Assembly: GCF_035582795.1 (NCBI RefSeq)
Contig: NC_134370.1
Coordinates: 38,117,501 to 38,181,500, forward strand
Direction: 5' to 3'
DNA length: 64,000 nt
Source of the DNA: Mycteria americana
Lineage: Eukaryota > Chordata > Aves > Ciconiiformes > Ciconiidae
Every line of letters starts with the position of its first letter. Position 1 is the stretch's first letter. This document shows, one piece after another, positions 46,601-61,600 of this stretch. Below the pieces are notes generated by a model. It had not been told where the DNA came from. It saw only the letters and a program-made list of their open reading frames with translations, and did no database searches. Made by a program: the position numbers and the translations under genes.

Positions 46601-49600
46601 ATAGAGAGATTTTCTTGGAGATGCTGAGTAAATGAATCTTGTAGTGAGATTTCAAGACTTGTTTTTTCCAGACATAACAGTTTAAAATCCTTTGACAATG
46701 TTCATATTGGGATGCAAGCTATTAGTATGCACAGACTAGGGGTTAACACTTTCTTCTTTCCTGCTATCAACTGCTTCATCACTGTACTCCTGGGTAGGTT
46801 ATTCTTTCACCTTGTGCACCACAGTTTGCCTTTTCCAGGCTCTCCCATTGCTAAGTGCTGTCCTCCTTGAAGCTGCTCTTTAAAATGTTCCTTTTCATCC
46901 CTCTGGCATACTTTCCCTGCTCATCTGTGGGGGTCTGATGTCTTCACTTTCCCTAAGGGAGCTTCCTGTTGAGCTGTCTTCCATGTCTGGCATTCATTCT
47001 GCATTAAAGCACTTCTCCATCACCAGTGTGAAAAAGAGCATTGCTCCTGAGACTTTGTTTCTTCATGGCAGTGTCTGGAACTACCCTTCTGTTTTCTGAA
47101 GTTTTTAGATGCCTCTGGACTTCACCTGTGCTTTGCTGGGGCTGCAGTGTAACCTGTGGCCAGACATTTTGTCTTCTCTTACAGACATGGCTCTCTGCAT
47201 AACTAGCAGACTTTTCCATTCTTTGTGGTGTGAATATATTTGCCTGGTGAAAAGAGTGTGTTCAATACAGAATTGAGACTAGCATGAAATCTGTTGTGTC
47301 CTCCACCCCCCTCCCCACCCTCAAACAACCCAAAACAAAACCGGAAGGAATGGAGATAAACAACAAGTATGTTCAAAACATTTAGGCATATTTCTACAGG
47401 GATCTGCTGCAGGGAAAAATGCTCCTCATAACTTCTTGGGAATATCTTAACACACCGTATGGGACCGCTTACTCCTGATGACTACCAAATGCCCTTGAAC
47501 ATCCAAATATCTGTTCTAGATTCTGTCAGAGAAAAATCTCAGGCAGAAGTCAGGGCTTGCTTGGCAACCTGGTATCAACCTCTGGTCAATGTGGAAATTA
47601 TTCTCTTGCAACCTTTAGAGTAATTGGGACAATTTACTGGGACAGTAGAGCTGATTTTACTGTCTTGACTCATCCTGTTCTCTGCTATCTTTTACTTGAT
47701 TGTGATTTCTTGTATGTATGCAAACTGCTTCTCTTACCATGCTTGTCTTCCGGTGAGGGAAGCAAGGAAGCATCTGAGGTAAGAACAATGTTTTACAGCA
47801 GAGGTAGTGTACCAAAATGAGAATGCATTCCCCACATTGAGGAAGAGCCCAATCATGGTGTTAACTCAAAACTCATGTCTTGTGAAATGCACTAGTTACA
47901 AATGTTTCAAGCTTAATATTTGATCAGTAGATATTGGACAGGAAGACTGATTTTTAACTGACATCTGGAATACTGATAACAGCTAGCCAGATTTCATCCA
48001 TTTCATCTGCCAATTGCCTGTAATCTCTCAAATACTGTGGTTGTTTTACTGCCTCATTACTCCAGAGGCATAGTAGACCTTTGGCATGAGTTACTAGTGT
48101 ATGATGCAGTTACAACTTTTGAAATTTTACTTAAACTCACTAACTGACCAGAGAGGCTATGGATATTGAGCCCTTCAGATAACTTCAGGATGAGGTCACT
48201 CCTTGTCTTGTTGACACTTTGTAAGATTCGATGAAGAGAAGCTGATCACTCTTCTTTAACTTAACACCCTTTGCTTTTGCAGTTCTCCAAAGAAATGGGG
48301 AAAAGTCAGTAACTAACTGAGCACAGAATGGCAGAGACTGATGCATTCACTTGGTCTATGGGCCATCTCTGGGAGATTATGAATGGTCTTTTTTTTTGCC
48401 AAAATGCCAAATTTTGGCAAACATTGCCAAACATTGCCAAAATGGGACAGCCTGGGAAACATTGCCAAACATGCCAAACATTGCCAAATGGGACAGCCTG
48501 GGAAAGAGCATCCCTCCTGATGAATATGTTAATATACTTGGAACAAATCAGGTTGTCATGAAGGCATGAGTTGACAGCACCCCGAGTAATCTTACACATT
48601 TGACTTTAACCCATTAAAGTGAATAGCAGCTCAGCTCTTTCCTCTTCTTGCCAATTGCAGGTTAATTTGTCCATAAAAATGCTGTTTACACCAAGGTTTT
48701 CTTAGCAGTTTGGTTATAGAGGAGGCTTGAGTCTTCAAGTTTATTTTCTTTGTGTTCTGGGCAATAGTTTTCTGGTTTATCCTCTGGCTTTTTAGGGAAT
48801 CTGGTCTGGCCCATATAGAATCCCTCTTCATAGGAGCTTGTATAAGGTATTAACTTTTAAGCACAATCATGAAAGTCTCATTAGTAGATTCAGTACAGCT
48901 TTGGAGGGGATTGTTTAGGATGTTTTTTCCGAGAGTCTCGGGAAGAAATTCAGGCTGGCTCTCCCTGGAAGAAGGATAACACAAATGCTTGAGGGAAGGA
49001 AGGAAGGAAGGGAAGGTTATTCTCAGGAAAGGTAATTACCTAACAATTTTCCAGTAGCTGTCCTTGCAGAATGGTAATCTCCAGCCATTATAAGCTTTCT
49101 TTTAGATTCCTGTTTCTGGAAGAGGAGTGAAGAACTGAACTGTACTTTCACATGCATCGTTCTGTGAGCTTTCCAAGTAGAAAAGGTGGTATTGTCTGAG
49201 TGGGCTGTCACCTCTACTTCCCTAACTTCTGATTGTGTGTTAGTGTTTCCATTCTAGATGCCTAGTGTCGAGGAAGGAGATCATAGCTGGCATTTGCCGC
49301 TTTGAAGAAGCGTCTGGGAGTAATGCACAGTTGCTGAAGTAGGAAGGATAGTACCACGGTGGGAGTGAGTTGCATGTTTCCCTTTATCTTCGCAGCCTTT
49401 GAACTGGGTTTTGTGTGAATTCCTTCACAGGGCCCCATGCGATATGCAGTAGCTGTCACTTGTCAGGACTGCGTTACTGGTGTTCTGGTAGTGTTAGGTT
49501 GCTGACCTGGGCCTCAAAGAAAGGGTTTCTCCTTCCTTTTCTGCTGTTACCCTTCAGCTTGTGGAGTATTTTGGTTGTGTTGTTGGGCTTCAGGCTGTGT

Positions 49601-52600
49601 TTCTGAGGCAAACCTTCTTCTGGGAGATGGCTTCTCTTGTCTGTCTGACACAAGCGTCAGAGAGGTCAGAGTGGGTGTGAATCTCTCTCCTTTTGTTTTG
49701 GGGTTGTTTTGTTTTGTTTTGAGAAGCTGCAAGTGTATGCAAGGATCCTAGGGTGCCTGCGGGCTGTCAGCTTGGATAGAAGCCTGAAAGCTGAAGTCTT
49801 TCGCATCTGAAAGATGTACCCTTTATACATGGATTGTGTTTCTGCCTCCCTTCTCCTTCCTCCTCCATTTTCTTTCACTGCTTAATTTAGGAAAAGCTTG
49901 GTGGAGCAAAGACCGTTCCTTCTAAAATTGAAGAAACCACATCTCTGAAGCAGTTCAAGAGGGGAGGAACCAGTGAAGAGGACGAGTAAAGAAGCACCCT
50001 GGCATTCACAGATAAATTTGTTTGGTGCTCTAAAAATAGTGGCTTGCAAGAACTTCAGGGAAGGGGGGCAGGTTTGGATGGGCATGACACGTGACTGTTG
50101 AGAGCTAATCTACAGAGAAAGGAGAAATCTATTTAAAAATGGATGACCTTAGATAAAGAACAATATATAAAATAAAGGGATGCCAGAGATAACTAAGAAG
50201 GTAATCCCATTGGGTTTATCCAGCAAGCATTAAGAGTTGTGTGAGGTAACTGACAGTGCTTTGTTTTCTCTTGGCTTGCTGCTGTGCTGGGGATGTGAAA
50301 TACCACATTAAGGTGTCCCTCTTCTTGCAGCAGAGGCTATTTTGAGGGAACAGGCAAGATAACTGTTAAGACTTAGAACTGTTCATTCTGTTGTGTAATA
50401 GCAAAAGGTCTTAACACGCTTCACTGGCATATTTGCTTTTGTTGTAACGTAAGTTAACATATGAGGAAAAATGCTGTTTCATAATTAAATAGGAGAACAA
50501 GCTAAAGGGAAGAAGTAGTGGGAACAGTAAGGGATTTCAGTCTTATTTTCTGAATCTGCAAGAGCTGAAGTAATGCGGAATATTTTAGTTTTGTTTCTGT
50601 TTTTCCTAGGACATTCGGAAAGGGAGGGTGGATACTGTTGCAATGAAGGTGCATCCTTTCATATTAGACATTGAGTTATGTAACAAAAATATTTCAACAT
50701 AATACCGAATAAACTAATACAAGCTTAACTATATTTAAAGTCACTGTGGGAGATGGAAGAAAAGAAGCCATGCTTAGTGTGCACGTCTTTGTTCTGTAGC
50801 TGCTTTCTGAAATGTGCTTAGTGATGTGTGGCTCTAACAAACAAATTTGCCTAGTCACCATTTGACCAGAAAGATCTGTACTGAAACCATCAAATGTAGA
50901 CTTGTCTTCTCAGAAGGAAAGAACTTCCCCAGTGTCCTTTGTAACTGAAAGGACACTGCTGTTCCTCTGTTTTCTGTAGATAAGTGTTCATCCTCATGGC
51001 ATTAGCTGATTCAGGTTTCCTGAATCTATTGGCTTTTTTGATGGAAAAATTATGAAGGCATTTCATCTTGCTCTGATGTTGTGCAGGAGTGAGGACTTTA
51101 AATAATACCAGTGGGAAGGTGTTTGGGCTGCTTACTTGCATCCTAAAACTAGTTTTCAGTGTTCACTGGCTTATGAACAGTTTGATGCTTCTCATTCTTC
51201 ACTGTCCCTGCTGGTCTCAAGCTCTTCTGAGATTTTGTGGCTTTGGTCTCCTGTAGAGGATTGCAGATAACATTAATGTCCTTATTTTCAAATCTGAAGT
51301 GACTGTGTGCCCAGTGGCAGTGCTTTGAGCAGAATCTGAACAAAATATGGCTGTGTATGCCTCTTCTGAGAAATTATTCTTTTCTCCTTCCAAACTGGTG
51401 AGATGTGATACAGGATACAGGGAAGCAGGGCAATCAGAGGCATCAAGTAGTTAATGTACTGTCAAAAATCAATCTAATTTTAGAGACTTTTTTTTTTTTT
51501 CCTTCTGAACAGAATTATCTGCAACCTGCGCTCCACTCACCTCAGAAGGTCTCAGACTACTGTCTTGCTCTTTGCTTTTCTTCTGCCTCAGTGTGGTAAC
51601 CTGACAAAACCCTGCTGCCCTGCCAATACCCCTTGCTGTGTCCTGGCAGGTCAGAGCATTAGTGACTGCCTCTGTGTGAGCATCTGTTTGATACAGAAGC
51701 CATGCAGCAGGGAATTTTTTAAAGACATACAGCCAAAAAAGCTGATAAGAAAGCATAAATCTGAAGCATAGTATTTCTGTTGTCCTGCACTTATAATGAC
51801 CAGAGGCTACGAGGAAGAAGGAACAAGACTAGCTGTTAGACATTCTGCCAAAAATGGGTATAGATCTGAAAAGTCATACAGTGACAGGATCTTAAAGTAA
51901 AAAGCCAAACAAAATCTGAAAGTTCATTAAGAGCTAGATCAAACCAGTGCAAGTTATGGCATGAATTCCTCAGTTTGGGTTTTAAACGGCTGCTTAGATC
52001 AAGAGTTTGAGAGCTGTTGTTGTAGTTTTATAGTTTAGTTTTGTAGTTTTATAGTATGTTTCAAACAGGGGAGGGAGAGTAATTTTCTTTTGATTTACAG
52101 AACTAAAGGCATAGGTTAAAAAGGTATACTAGTAAATAGTTGGAAGCCCTTAATTCCACTGTTTAAAGCAAGGTCTTGCTTGACTTTATCCAGACTTTGA
52201 CTCTGCCTTGCAGAGCCTTCCTACCATTGTTCAATACCAATATCTGAAAGGGAAGAATAGCTCTTTCCTTCAACCAAATATATACTTTGTTATTGTCATC
52301 CTGCCAGAGCTGACAGCTATTTGACTGATTGGTCTGACTTTGAAACTTAACTACTCCTAGTGCTTCCAGATCAATAATGCTGTAATTTAGAATAGGCCAT
52401 CTGTAAATATTTTGCTAGCCATACATTATTAGAATGTTTGAAGTCTTATTCCTATGGTCTTATAAGCGATCCTAGTGTGCTGTTCTTGCTGAAGAATAAC
52501 ATGCAATCTAGGCTTTTTGCTGCGAGAGAGGGTGGCAAACTTCATGCTTTTGTGTAGAAGATTAAGTATGCAAAGCACATTTTTCTTAAAATAAATGGGT

Positions 52601-55600
52601 CATTCCTTTGTGAAATCCAGTGTAAACAGGCTTTATAAATCAACAGCTGAGAAGGCTGCAGAATGCCACCTATAAAGCAGTGTTTATCTGGCTCTGTTTG
52701 ATGTGTAGTGGCTGTGTACCTAATAGATGCACTGGTAATTCAGCCATTAAGTTGATCCTCTAATTGCTTAGAACCGAGACATGAGAAATGGAAAAGTGAT
52801 TGTTCATCTGTCATAACCTTACTAGAACCTTCACAGGAATCAAACAGCTTAATTCCTGTTTCTTGGTTGACAATGTAATTTTACAGCATTTTGTGATATG
52901 CAAGCAGCATTGATGTGAAGATAATGGCTCTTAAACAACACCTATACAGCTAATAGGTTTGAATGGGCATTTTTTTTCCCTAAAACTTTGACAGCAGTGT
53001 CTTGTAGGCTTAGACCGCAGCAGGTTTCCTTGGAAACTGTCTGCTGTAGGATTGTAGGAGTTGTTTCTTCATAGGTTAGTGCAATGTAGGAGATTGCTGA
53101 AGAAACTGAGCCTACCAACAGACAGGATGGTTTTAGAAAACTGGGAGAAGTTGTCAGTCCAGTCCAGACAGCACAATTAAAAAACCAAACAAACAACCCC
53201 CCCAACCTCCCTCCCCTTCCTCCCCCCCCAAGTCAGCTAGAAGGTGTGGTTGATTAACTTGTCCTATTCCTTACTAATAGTGCAGATCTTTTGCACTCCT
53301 TTAGGAAGACTGTCCAGAAATGGTATTCTGTATTTTCCTTCAAAACTTTATAGGTTGCAAGACAATGCCACCTGGGGTGGGAGGTAATGTCCAGACAAGG
53401 ACTTACACTTTTTTTTAACAGCCCTCCCCCCCCGCCCATTTTTCTGTACACTGTTGAAGAACTGACCAAGAGGAAACAGTCTAAATAGATTTAATGGGTT
53501 TAAAAACTATTTGACAGAATGTGTCTCATGTTTTCCATTCCTCTTTTGCTTTGACTTTCTTGAAACTTTCTGTTTATGATCAGTGTTTCGGTCCGTACCT
53601 GCCTCAAGTCCTCCATGTAATGTGTGCATTGTTGTGGCTTCTAATCCAATTAGTTTGCTAGCTCTCACAGTTGCTGTATTAGAAAAGGGTGGTTCACCTG
53701 GGAGAAGGAATGCAGACAGCAATTACAAGCTAGATGTGACTTCTGGTTCAGAGTTGAAGTGACTGCAAGGACAGTAGGGCAGGAGAACAGGGTGTTGTGG
53801 CTTTGGGAATCAGCTGGCTGAAGTGTGAATTTCTGCAATGAGCAGTTCCTCTGTTTTGAGTCACTGGGTAGTTCTTGTGTGCTAAGCAGAGTGGGGGTTT
53901 TGTTTTTGCCTTTTTTTTTAAAGGTGGATTATGGGGCAATGGGCTGCTGAGGTTCTCAGACTCAGGCACTTCAGTAGGGAAGTTCAACTGTTTTCATTTT
54001 TCTGGAGTTCTTTGGCAGTGTAATCTGTATTTGGGACTCATTCTTATGTTTCAGGTAGAAATTGCTGGATTGGAATGTGCTTATAAATGTTAGTAAACCT
54101 AAGTGGCCTAATGGAAAGGTTGTGGTTATACTCTACAGCATTAACCTGCTTACTTTGGAGTGGAAATCATTTAAATGTGCAACTGTGAAAGAATGATTCT
54201 TTCTTTTGCAGCTGTGGCAAGCCCTGTTTTGTGGCAGAAGGACTGTGTGAAGGGTCCGGAGGTATGGTGTCAGAGTGTTCGGACAGCATCGCAATGTGGA
54301 GCGGTGAAACACTGCCAGCAGAATGTTTGGAACAAGCCTACTGTAGTAAGTATCAACTGCTGAGCCCTCTTCCCACCTGTAGTTGGGGTAGCTGGTTTCC
54401 ATATGCTAATAAAGATTTTTCAAGTCTTTGATTGGAGTTAAGTGCTACATCTGACTTTGCCTTGGTTACTATGCCTTAATTTGGGCGCTAGATGAAGATT
54501 GCTTTCCACTTCTCTGCCTTACACAACTTGTCTGCTGACTTCTCCTGTGAGCTGTTGCACAATCACCGAGCAATGTGTGGAATGGAGCTAGTGGATTTCA
54601 GACTCGTTCCTCTTTATTAAAACGACTCCTAATTCATAGAGCCTTTTCTTATTTTTAACTTGAGCAATGCCAAAGTGATAGGCTTATTACAAAAAAAGCT
54701 GTATGCTTCTTTAGGTCTTTCTGGTAAGTTAATGTTCCACAAAAGATGCAGCATATGCTAAATTATGAAAGCTATGACAGTAAATAATGGTACAAATGTT
54801 ACATTTAGTGTGGCTTTTCAAGTTGCATTTGTACTAAATGTGAGTGCTGCTTTGCTAGATGTAGCTGTAATTTGTGGTATTGTTTCACAGTTTTCTAGGG
54901 GAAAAAGGCATTTTACTTACAGATGCATTCAGTCCGCCTTGGCTATATCTGTGCCGAGATATGTTTCAGTTTGTGGAAAAGTAGGGGAAGGGAGGAATGT
55001 CAGAATGGCAGAGCACAACTAAAATGAGTGAAGCTGCCTGAAAAGTTCTTAGATTTCTAGTAAGTGTGAACTCTTTGAAGAGTAAGGTGAAAGAGGTTCA
55101 GGAGAAGGCTTCTTGGGGCAATATACTTTATACTTCAAGGGAGGTGGAACTAGGTGAAATGAGCAAGTGGTAGCATGCCTGCTTCTTCATACCATGTTGA
55201 TTTACTGAAGAAACTGGAGCTGGACATACTTGGAATAGCCTCACTCTATTTAAAAACACATCTTCCCACCCCAGCTTCAGCCAGTATTTTTTCCTTAACT
55301 TCAATTCCAAACATGATGCTCGTTCTTCGTATTGTAATTCGCACACTGCATTTACAGGTACTTAATTCTGTCTCAAAGTAACTCTCTACTTCTCTCTCCA
55401 GAACAGTATCCCCTGTGACTTGTGTAAGGAACTTGTGACAGTGGCTGGCAAGGTTTTGAAGGATAATGGCACTGAGGTAAGCAGGGCTCCCCTTCTCCTT
55501 GCCCCAAGGTACTATTTGATTTCATTGTCTTAACAAGATCACAAGGTGAGGGGGTGGAAGAGTAGTCTGCATGATGTTTTCCCAACCTAAGCAGCAAATG

Positions 55601-58600
55601 TTGAAAGGGGCCAGAGTACATGGGGAAAAGGCTTTTAAACAGCCTCTTCTGGTTTAGAGATTAGCAAATTCTAGAGCCTCTCATGCTCTAACACATCCCT
55701 GATTGACTGTAGATGCTTAATAAAATTGTGCTTGTGTCAGTGGGCCATCGATCTTAAAAGGTGGGATGCCGCAGTCTCTAGAAGTGGATGATTACACCAA
55801 GTGGAATTTATTTTAGTTGTGGGCATTTCCTCCCTTTTTATTCTGTGAACCTGAGAGTACTTTGTGTAAAACTGTCCCACTAGTCCATAATTTCACTTCC
55901 TCTTCGTAAATGTAGGTGTTCTGTGCTGGCAAGACTGTGTTGTGCAGGCCTTGCAAGCAGTATTTCATGTTTTCACTTTGGAAGGGTCTTATCGAAGGTC
56001 CAGGACTGGGGAAAATAAACCTATAGTGTAAAACCTCATTCTAGTTTTGCTTGCCAACTGCCTGGACCTACCTGAGTCCAAGGGCCTTTTTTTAGGCTTT
56101 GTGTTGTGCATTTTGGGAATGGAAAGAGCATTTGATAGATAGTCTATCTATATATCTACAGTCTGCTTCATTTTTTATAGGATGAGATCCGCTCTTACTT
56201 GGAAAAGACATGCGAGTTTCTTCCTGACCAAGGCCTGGTCTCTGAGTGCAAAGAAATTGTGGATTCCTACCTACCAGTTATCATGGATATGATCAAAGAA
56301 GAGCTAGTAAGTAGATAACAATTTGCAACTGTTGGAATTAAAAGTCGTGCTCCTGTTGATGCCTGAATTTCTCTTCTACATAAGATTGTGCATATGATCC
56401 TTCAATCCTGTATGGATCACTGGTGTTGCAATTAATGGTGTAAATTTGAAGAGCGCTTCCTTGCTGTGAAATATTTTCCCTTTCTATCATGTTTCAGCTG
56501 AATGACTCTCTACTCTGAACTTCATATGAAAGTGCCATCAGTCTAGAGCTTTATGTATGTATCTTATCTCTCCTAGGATAAACCTGAAGTTGTATGTAGT
56601 GCCCTCTCACTGTGCCAGTCCCTTCAGAAGCACCTTGCAGCAATGAAACTTCAGAAACAACTCCAGTCCAATAAGATACCAGAGCTGGATTTCTCTGAAC
56701 TGGCATCCCCATTCATGGCTAATGTGCCTCTTCTCCTTTATCCTCAGGACAAACCCAAGCAGAAGTCAAAGGTAAGGGTGAAGTGCTATTCCAGTGTGCA
56801 AGAGAAGTGCATGTTTTTTGCTCCAGAGCTTCAGTGCTCTTTTGTGTAAGAACTTATTGATGATTCTTGGTAAGGGCTTGTTGTACTGGGCACAGTTTAA
56901 GCTGATGTGCTTCACCTGGGTGACTGTCTCCTGTTGAATTTTGTGCTGCTGCATACAGACAACTACCTTTTTCCTTAACCGTGGATTTAAAGCTAAGTAA
57001 GATGATAGCTGTAGCCCCTGTGGACCATATGTATAATCTTGGATTGACAACCACAGTCTATAAAGACAAGTCTTGTGCTGGGCTGTTCTCATCCAGGACT
57101 CTAGTAGTCAAGCAGGTCTTACTGGAAACAATTTCTTCTGAGAGCAAGTTTGGCACCAGCGTTCAAAGGAAGAAAAATTCTCCCACATTCTGAGTAATCT
57201 GCTAGCTATGCCCTTCAGGGGGAGCATTCGTCTCTGAATCCAGAGGTGACAGGCTGGATCAGAAAAGAACAAATAGTTGTTGAAGGGGAGTAGATGAGAT
57301 GATGAACTTGTGAGTAGAGGCTGAGTCTTGATAGCAAGTCTAGATATGGGAGTTAAACAGTGGAGTGGGTGGAGAACAAGCTGCTGTGGGTGGAGCAGGT
57401 AAGGTTATGCCAGATTTAGAAACCTTCCCACTGTGGTCTGTAACAAAACCAAAAGATTTTGAAGGTTGGGTATCTTAACTGTTATCTCGGGTTTCAGAGC
57501 CAAGTAGGTACCTAATCTCCATCTAGTGGCTGGTGCCCATACCAGCAGTAGCTTGTCTCTTTGTATTAGTTCAGGCTTTTAAGTATTCTGTAGAGTATTT
57601 ATTAAGGTTTGTATATAGTTCAAAATAGCTTTAGAACTTGGTTCTGAAAAAGAACAGAAGCTTCTAAAACTTGTTATGTGAAGATGTGTCAGCTTAAGTT
57701 TCCTTTCACTCTTTGTCCAGGGCAGTGGGGATGTATGCCAAGATTGCATTCAGCTGGTTACTGATGTTCAGGAAGCTGTGAGGACAAACTCATCTTTTGT
57801 AAAGTCTTTGGTTGCTCATGCTAAGGAGGAGTGTGACCGTTTGGGACCTGGAATGTCTGATATGGTAAGCTATCTTTTTTGTTTAAAAATCTGTTCCTGT
57901 ATGCAAACATAAAATAGTTTGTTCAGTGCCTTAGTCTTTTCAATATAATCTCTATTTAATAAAACAAAGGAGAGTGTGTCACATGTAGGATATGTTAAGA
58001 CAGTATAACAATAACAACACTGAAATAATAAACTTTCTGGTCAAGAAAGTCGGGTGGGGTGGGGTGTATGGGACTGGGGAGGAGGAAAAAGACTCAAGAT
58101 TGCTGGTAGCCCTTAAAGGCCTTTTTCATAAAAATAATCTGGCAGGGTAATGTGGTCATGTCAATGAGGGGGAGTGCTTTTGCCCTGAGAGGAACAGAAA
58201 AGGACTCATCAGATAAGCAGCTATGTGTGCAATGATTGTGTAACCTGAAATGCCATCTTATATTTGGGACAAGCTCTGAAAGACAACAGAATAGTTATTA
58301 AGTAGAGCAGGTAAATCAATACCTTGATGTATTAGAAAATTCTAAATTAACTCTACAGCTTTAAGTGGTTAGATATTTACAAGACTTTCTTTTCCCACTT
58401 CCTGCAGTGCAAGAACTATATCTCTGAATATTCTGACTTGGCTATCCAAATGATGATGCACATGGTAAGATCAGTAGAATATAATACTTGCTTTCAGTTA
58501 ATTGGTGTGCTTTGTGTAGCTAACTTATTTGGAACCAGGACATGTTTACTGCAGTAAAGGTCTGGGGAGAGCCCTTGCTCTGTAAGTCTTGGTGTTAACG

Positions 58601-61600
58601 CTTTGAACTCAGCATTTAATTGGATAGTAACTTCAGTCTCAGAATGCTTTCTTCAGCACTTTCCTTTTCTTTCACAACCACTTCAGTGGTGCAAAAGGCA
58701 CTCTAATCCTTTGAAACACAGAAGATGCTTTACATAGGTTCCTTTATACTCTTTTATCTCAGTCCTGTACTTACACCACTTGCCCCCTCCCCACCAAATA
58801 CTGTGTTAAGCATATTAGAGTTGGTCTTTGTCACAGTATTGCAAAATTGGTTCAAGTGTTAGAGATAATGTGTCTATTTGAAGCAAGACTAAACGTCCGT
58901 CTGGAATTGCTATCTCAAGACTCCTGCTCTCTGGGCTCTTGATAGGAGCCATGGAAAGTGAGCGGTACTGCGCCAGCTCTGGTCTGCTGCAGCAACATAC
59001 AATATATTTTACCTCTGACCACCTCCATAGCACCTCTTTATCCAGAGATCTCAAAGCCTTTTAAAAAAAATGGGTAAGCCTTTCCTTAGAGAACGCAGTG
59101 CCTAGATGCCACAAGTAACTAACAAATTTATAGGTGAATTTATGAATAGAGTATGTGGCTGACTTGAACCTGAATTTGGCAACACAGTGGCCTTTTTTTG
59201 TTTCCAGTTGCTAAAGGCTACTTAGAAGCTCATACTGCTTCTTAAGCATTTGTGGGGGGGAAGCAAATCTTTGTTCCAACAACAGTTAGTTTCTCATTTT
59301 AAGCATTGCAATGCAGTCTGTTGTTAATACCTGAAATTGGAATATGACCACACCTTGCATCCGGCTGAGTGTTCAAACTCTTTGGAGGTAGTCTTGCCCA
59401 GGATGCTTTCATAACTTCAAATGAATAATGCTGGTTAGCATTGTGCAATTAAATATGAGTTGCTGTAGCAATGCTAAGGATCTTTTGGGGTGGGGACCAT
59501 GTCATATTCCATCATCTTCATGGAAAGAGTATATGCAGTTCCAAGTGCTTGACTTTTTTTTTTTTTTTTTCTTCTCTTAACTGTTATCTTTAATTTCTCC
59601 TTTCTTCCTCTGTCTCCAATCTCCCCTGTCAACAGAAGGATCAGGTAGGTGAGCAACTTGCCTGTGGTGATAGCCTGCTTGTAGTTCACTTCTTGCTCTT
59701 AAAGGGCTTGTAGTTCACTTCTTGCTCTATTAGCTGTGTACATGGTGTGATTGTACTCAGTGTTGACAGATACAAGGGATATTTATGTGATTAAAATAGA
59801 GAAAGACTATATACTTCCTCCAGTGGATCAGTTCTACTTCCAGCTCCAGAAACCAGTTTGTGCTATTAAGATTTCAGCTTGATTATGCTAGTAGAGCAGA
59901 AAATATGCTCACTTTCATACAAGAAGGATAGATGTTGAAAAAGCATGCCGGTGGCTCCTGTCAGCTTCTGGTTTAAAGTCTGGGCTCAAAAGGGCTTGAG
60001 TGAAGCTGTCCCCGGGTCATTTCTTGGTTAACCTTTAAATCTAGGACAATGGTATAGAAGTTTGGAGTACATGAATTGAAAAGATGATGTGGGATGCCTT
60101 TAGGCTCCTGCTTCCTAGAGCTATTTGGTCTTTTAATTTAACCAGTCCTGGGAGACCTTGTGTCTGTCATCTCTCTGTGGGAGAACATGTTGTGTGTATG
60201 CGGGTGTTGCTGTAACATTAATACCTGGAAATGCTTCTTACAATGCATGAACCAAAGGGCTTGACTTAAAGGTACTGCCTGGAGTAGTCTGAAGCAGCAC
60301 TGTATTGTTGAGATACTGCTTTTGCCTGTGCATGAGGTTTTGGCATGAAGTATTAACGGTTGCATAAGCCTCTGCTGTAAGAAGCTTGATGCCCTGGTGA
60401 CAGGGTGGGGTATGATCTTCTAATTATCCATAGGACCAAAGGTAACTTTTTTTTAGCTTAAGTAGACTTTAGGTGGGAAAATTCAAGTTTTGTGTATTAC
60501 TCTGTACAGCCTTTCTCACTTTGTGTGGGTATAATGTGGCCTCCTTAGAGCAGTTTGCCTCATTTTATGAGGCAAATGCCTCATAAAATGCAAAAAAATA
60601 AATGCCAGCATTTATTTTTGCATTTAGTAATGTATTTTTCTAAAACCTTTGGGAAATACTTAGAAAGCCTTTTTAAAGGATTTGTTTCTGTTTGCTGTTT
60701 CCCCTCTTACTGTGAAAAGAACACTTGAAATACAGTTACTGCAGATACTTGTAAAAAGGGTTAGGCTTAGGTTTTAACATGGTTCACTTTTGTTTCTTGT
60801 AGGCTGTGTTCAGTAATGCGGGAATCTGTTTCTGTTTGCAAAATGTGATGTTACTGGATGCTTTAAAGAAGGTAGTTTGTGGATGAGAAAGGAGTCCTTT
60901 TCTTCTAGGCATTTCTTTCAGCTTTTGGGTGAACTCTGAAGTCAGGATAATTAGCCTCTTCTGTGATTACTTAAAGCTTTCAGGGGAGCAGCTTTGCGGA
61001 TGCAGGTCTAATGTGATGCTGGTGGCCTGTTTTGGTGTTGGTAGCTCTTAAGTCAACTCCTTTGAAGGGCTTGCATAGTGTATTAGCTCATGGTAAATGG
61101 GGTTTTTAAATGGATGTGGCCTAACCTCTTCCTCTTTTAAAGGAACTGCTAAATTTAATCTGGTAGTTGTCCTGCCTGTAACCATATCAAATGCTTTGGT
61201 GATACTTGAAATAGAAGTAGTCATGAAACTTATAGTTATGTTGGAGCCTTCTAAAACTTTGTTCTCTGTGCCTGCTCACAGGCTTCGTAGAAAGGGCAGA
61301 GCCTTCTAGACTTTTAAAAATTGCTTATACATCTCTTTCCAGCAACCAAAGGACATTTGTGCCATGGTTGGGTTCTGTCCTTCTGTGAAATCTGTTCCCC
61401 TTCAGACTCTGGTGCCAGCTCAAGTGGTTCATGAAGTGAAAATGGAAACTGTGGAGGTAAGGTGGATTTTTTTATACTCAACAGCTTTACCTTCCTTTTT
61501 GCTTTAGTGTAACAAACTAGGTGAAACATAAAAATATGAGCTTTTATGCGTAGAATAATCCAAGTCTCCCTGCATATAAATTCCTGGCCGCCTCTTGTTT

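Noticed and set aside
48398-48506. CRISPR-like alternation of short repeats and spacers
   Set aside because: Bird nuclear DNA inside an intron; irregular unit lengths and no spacers. It is a minisatellite.
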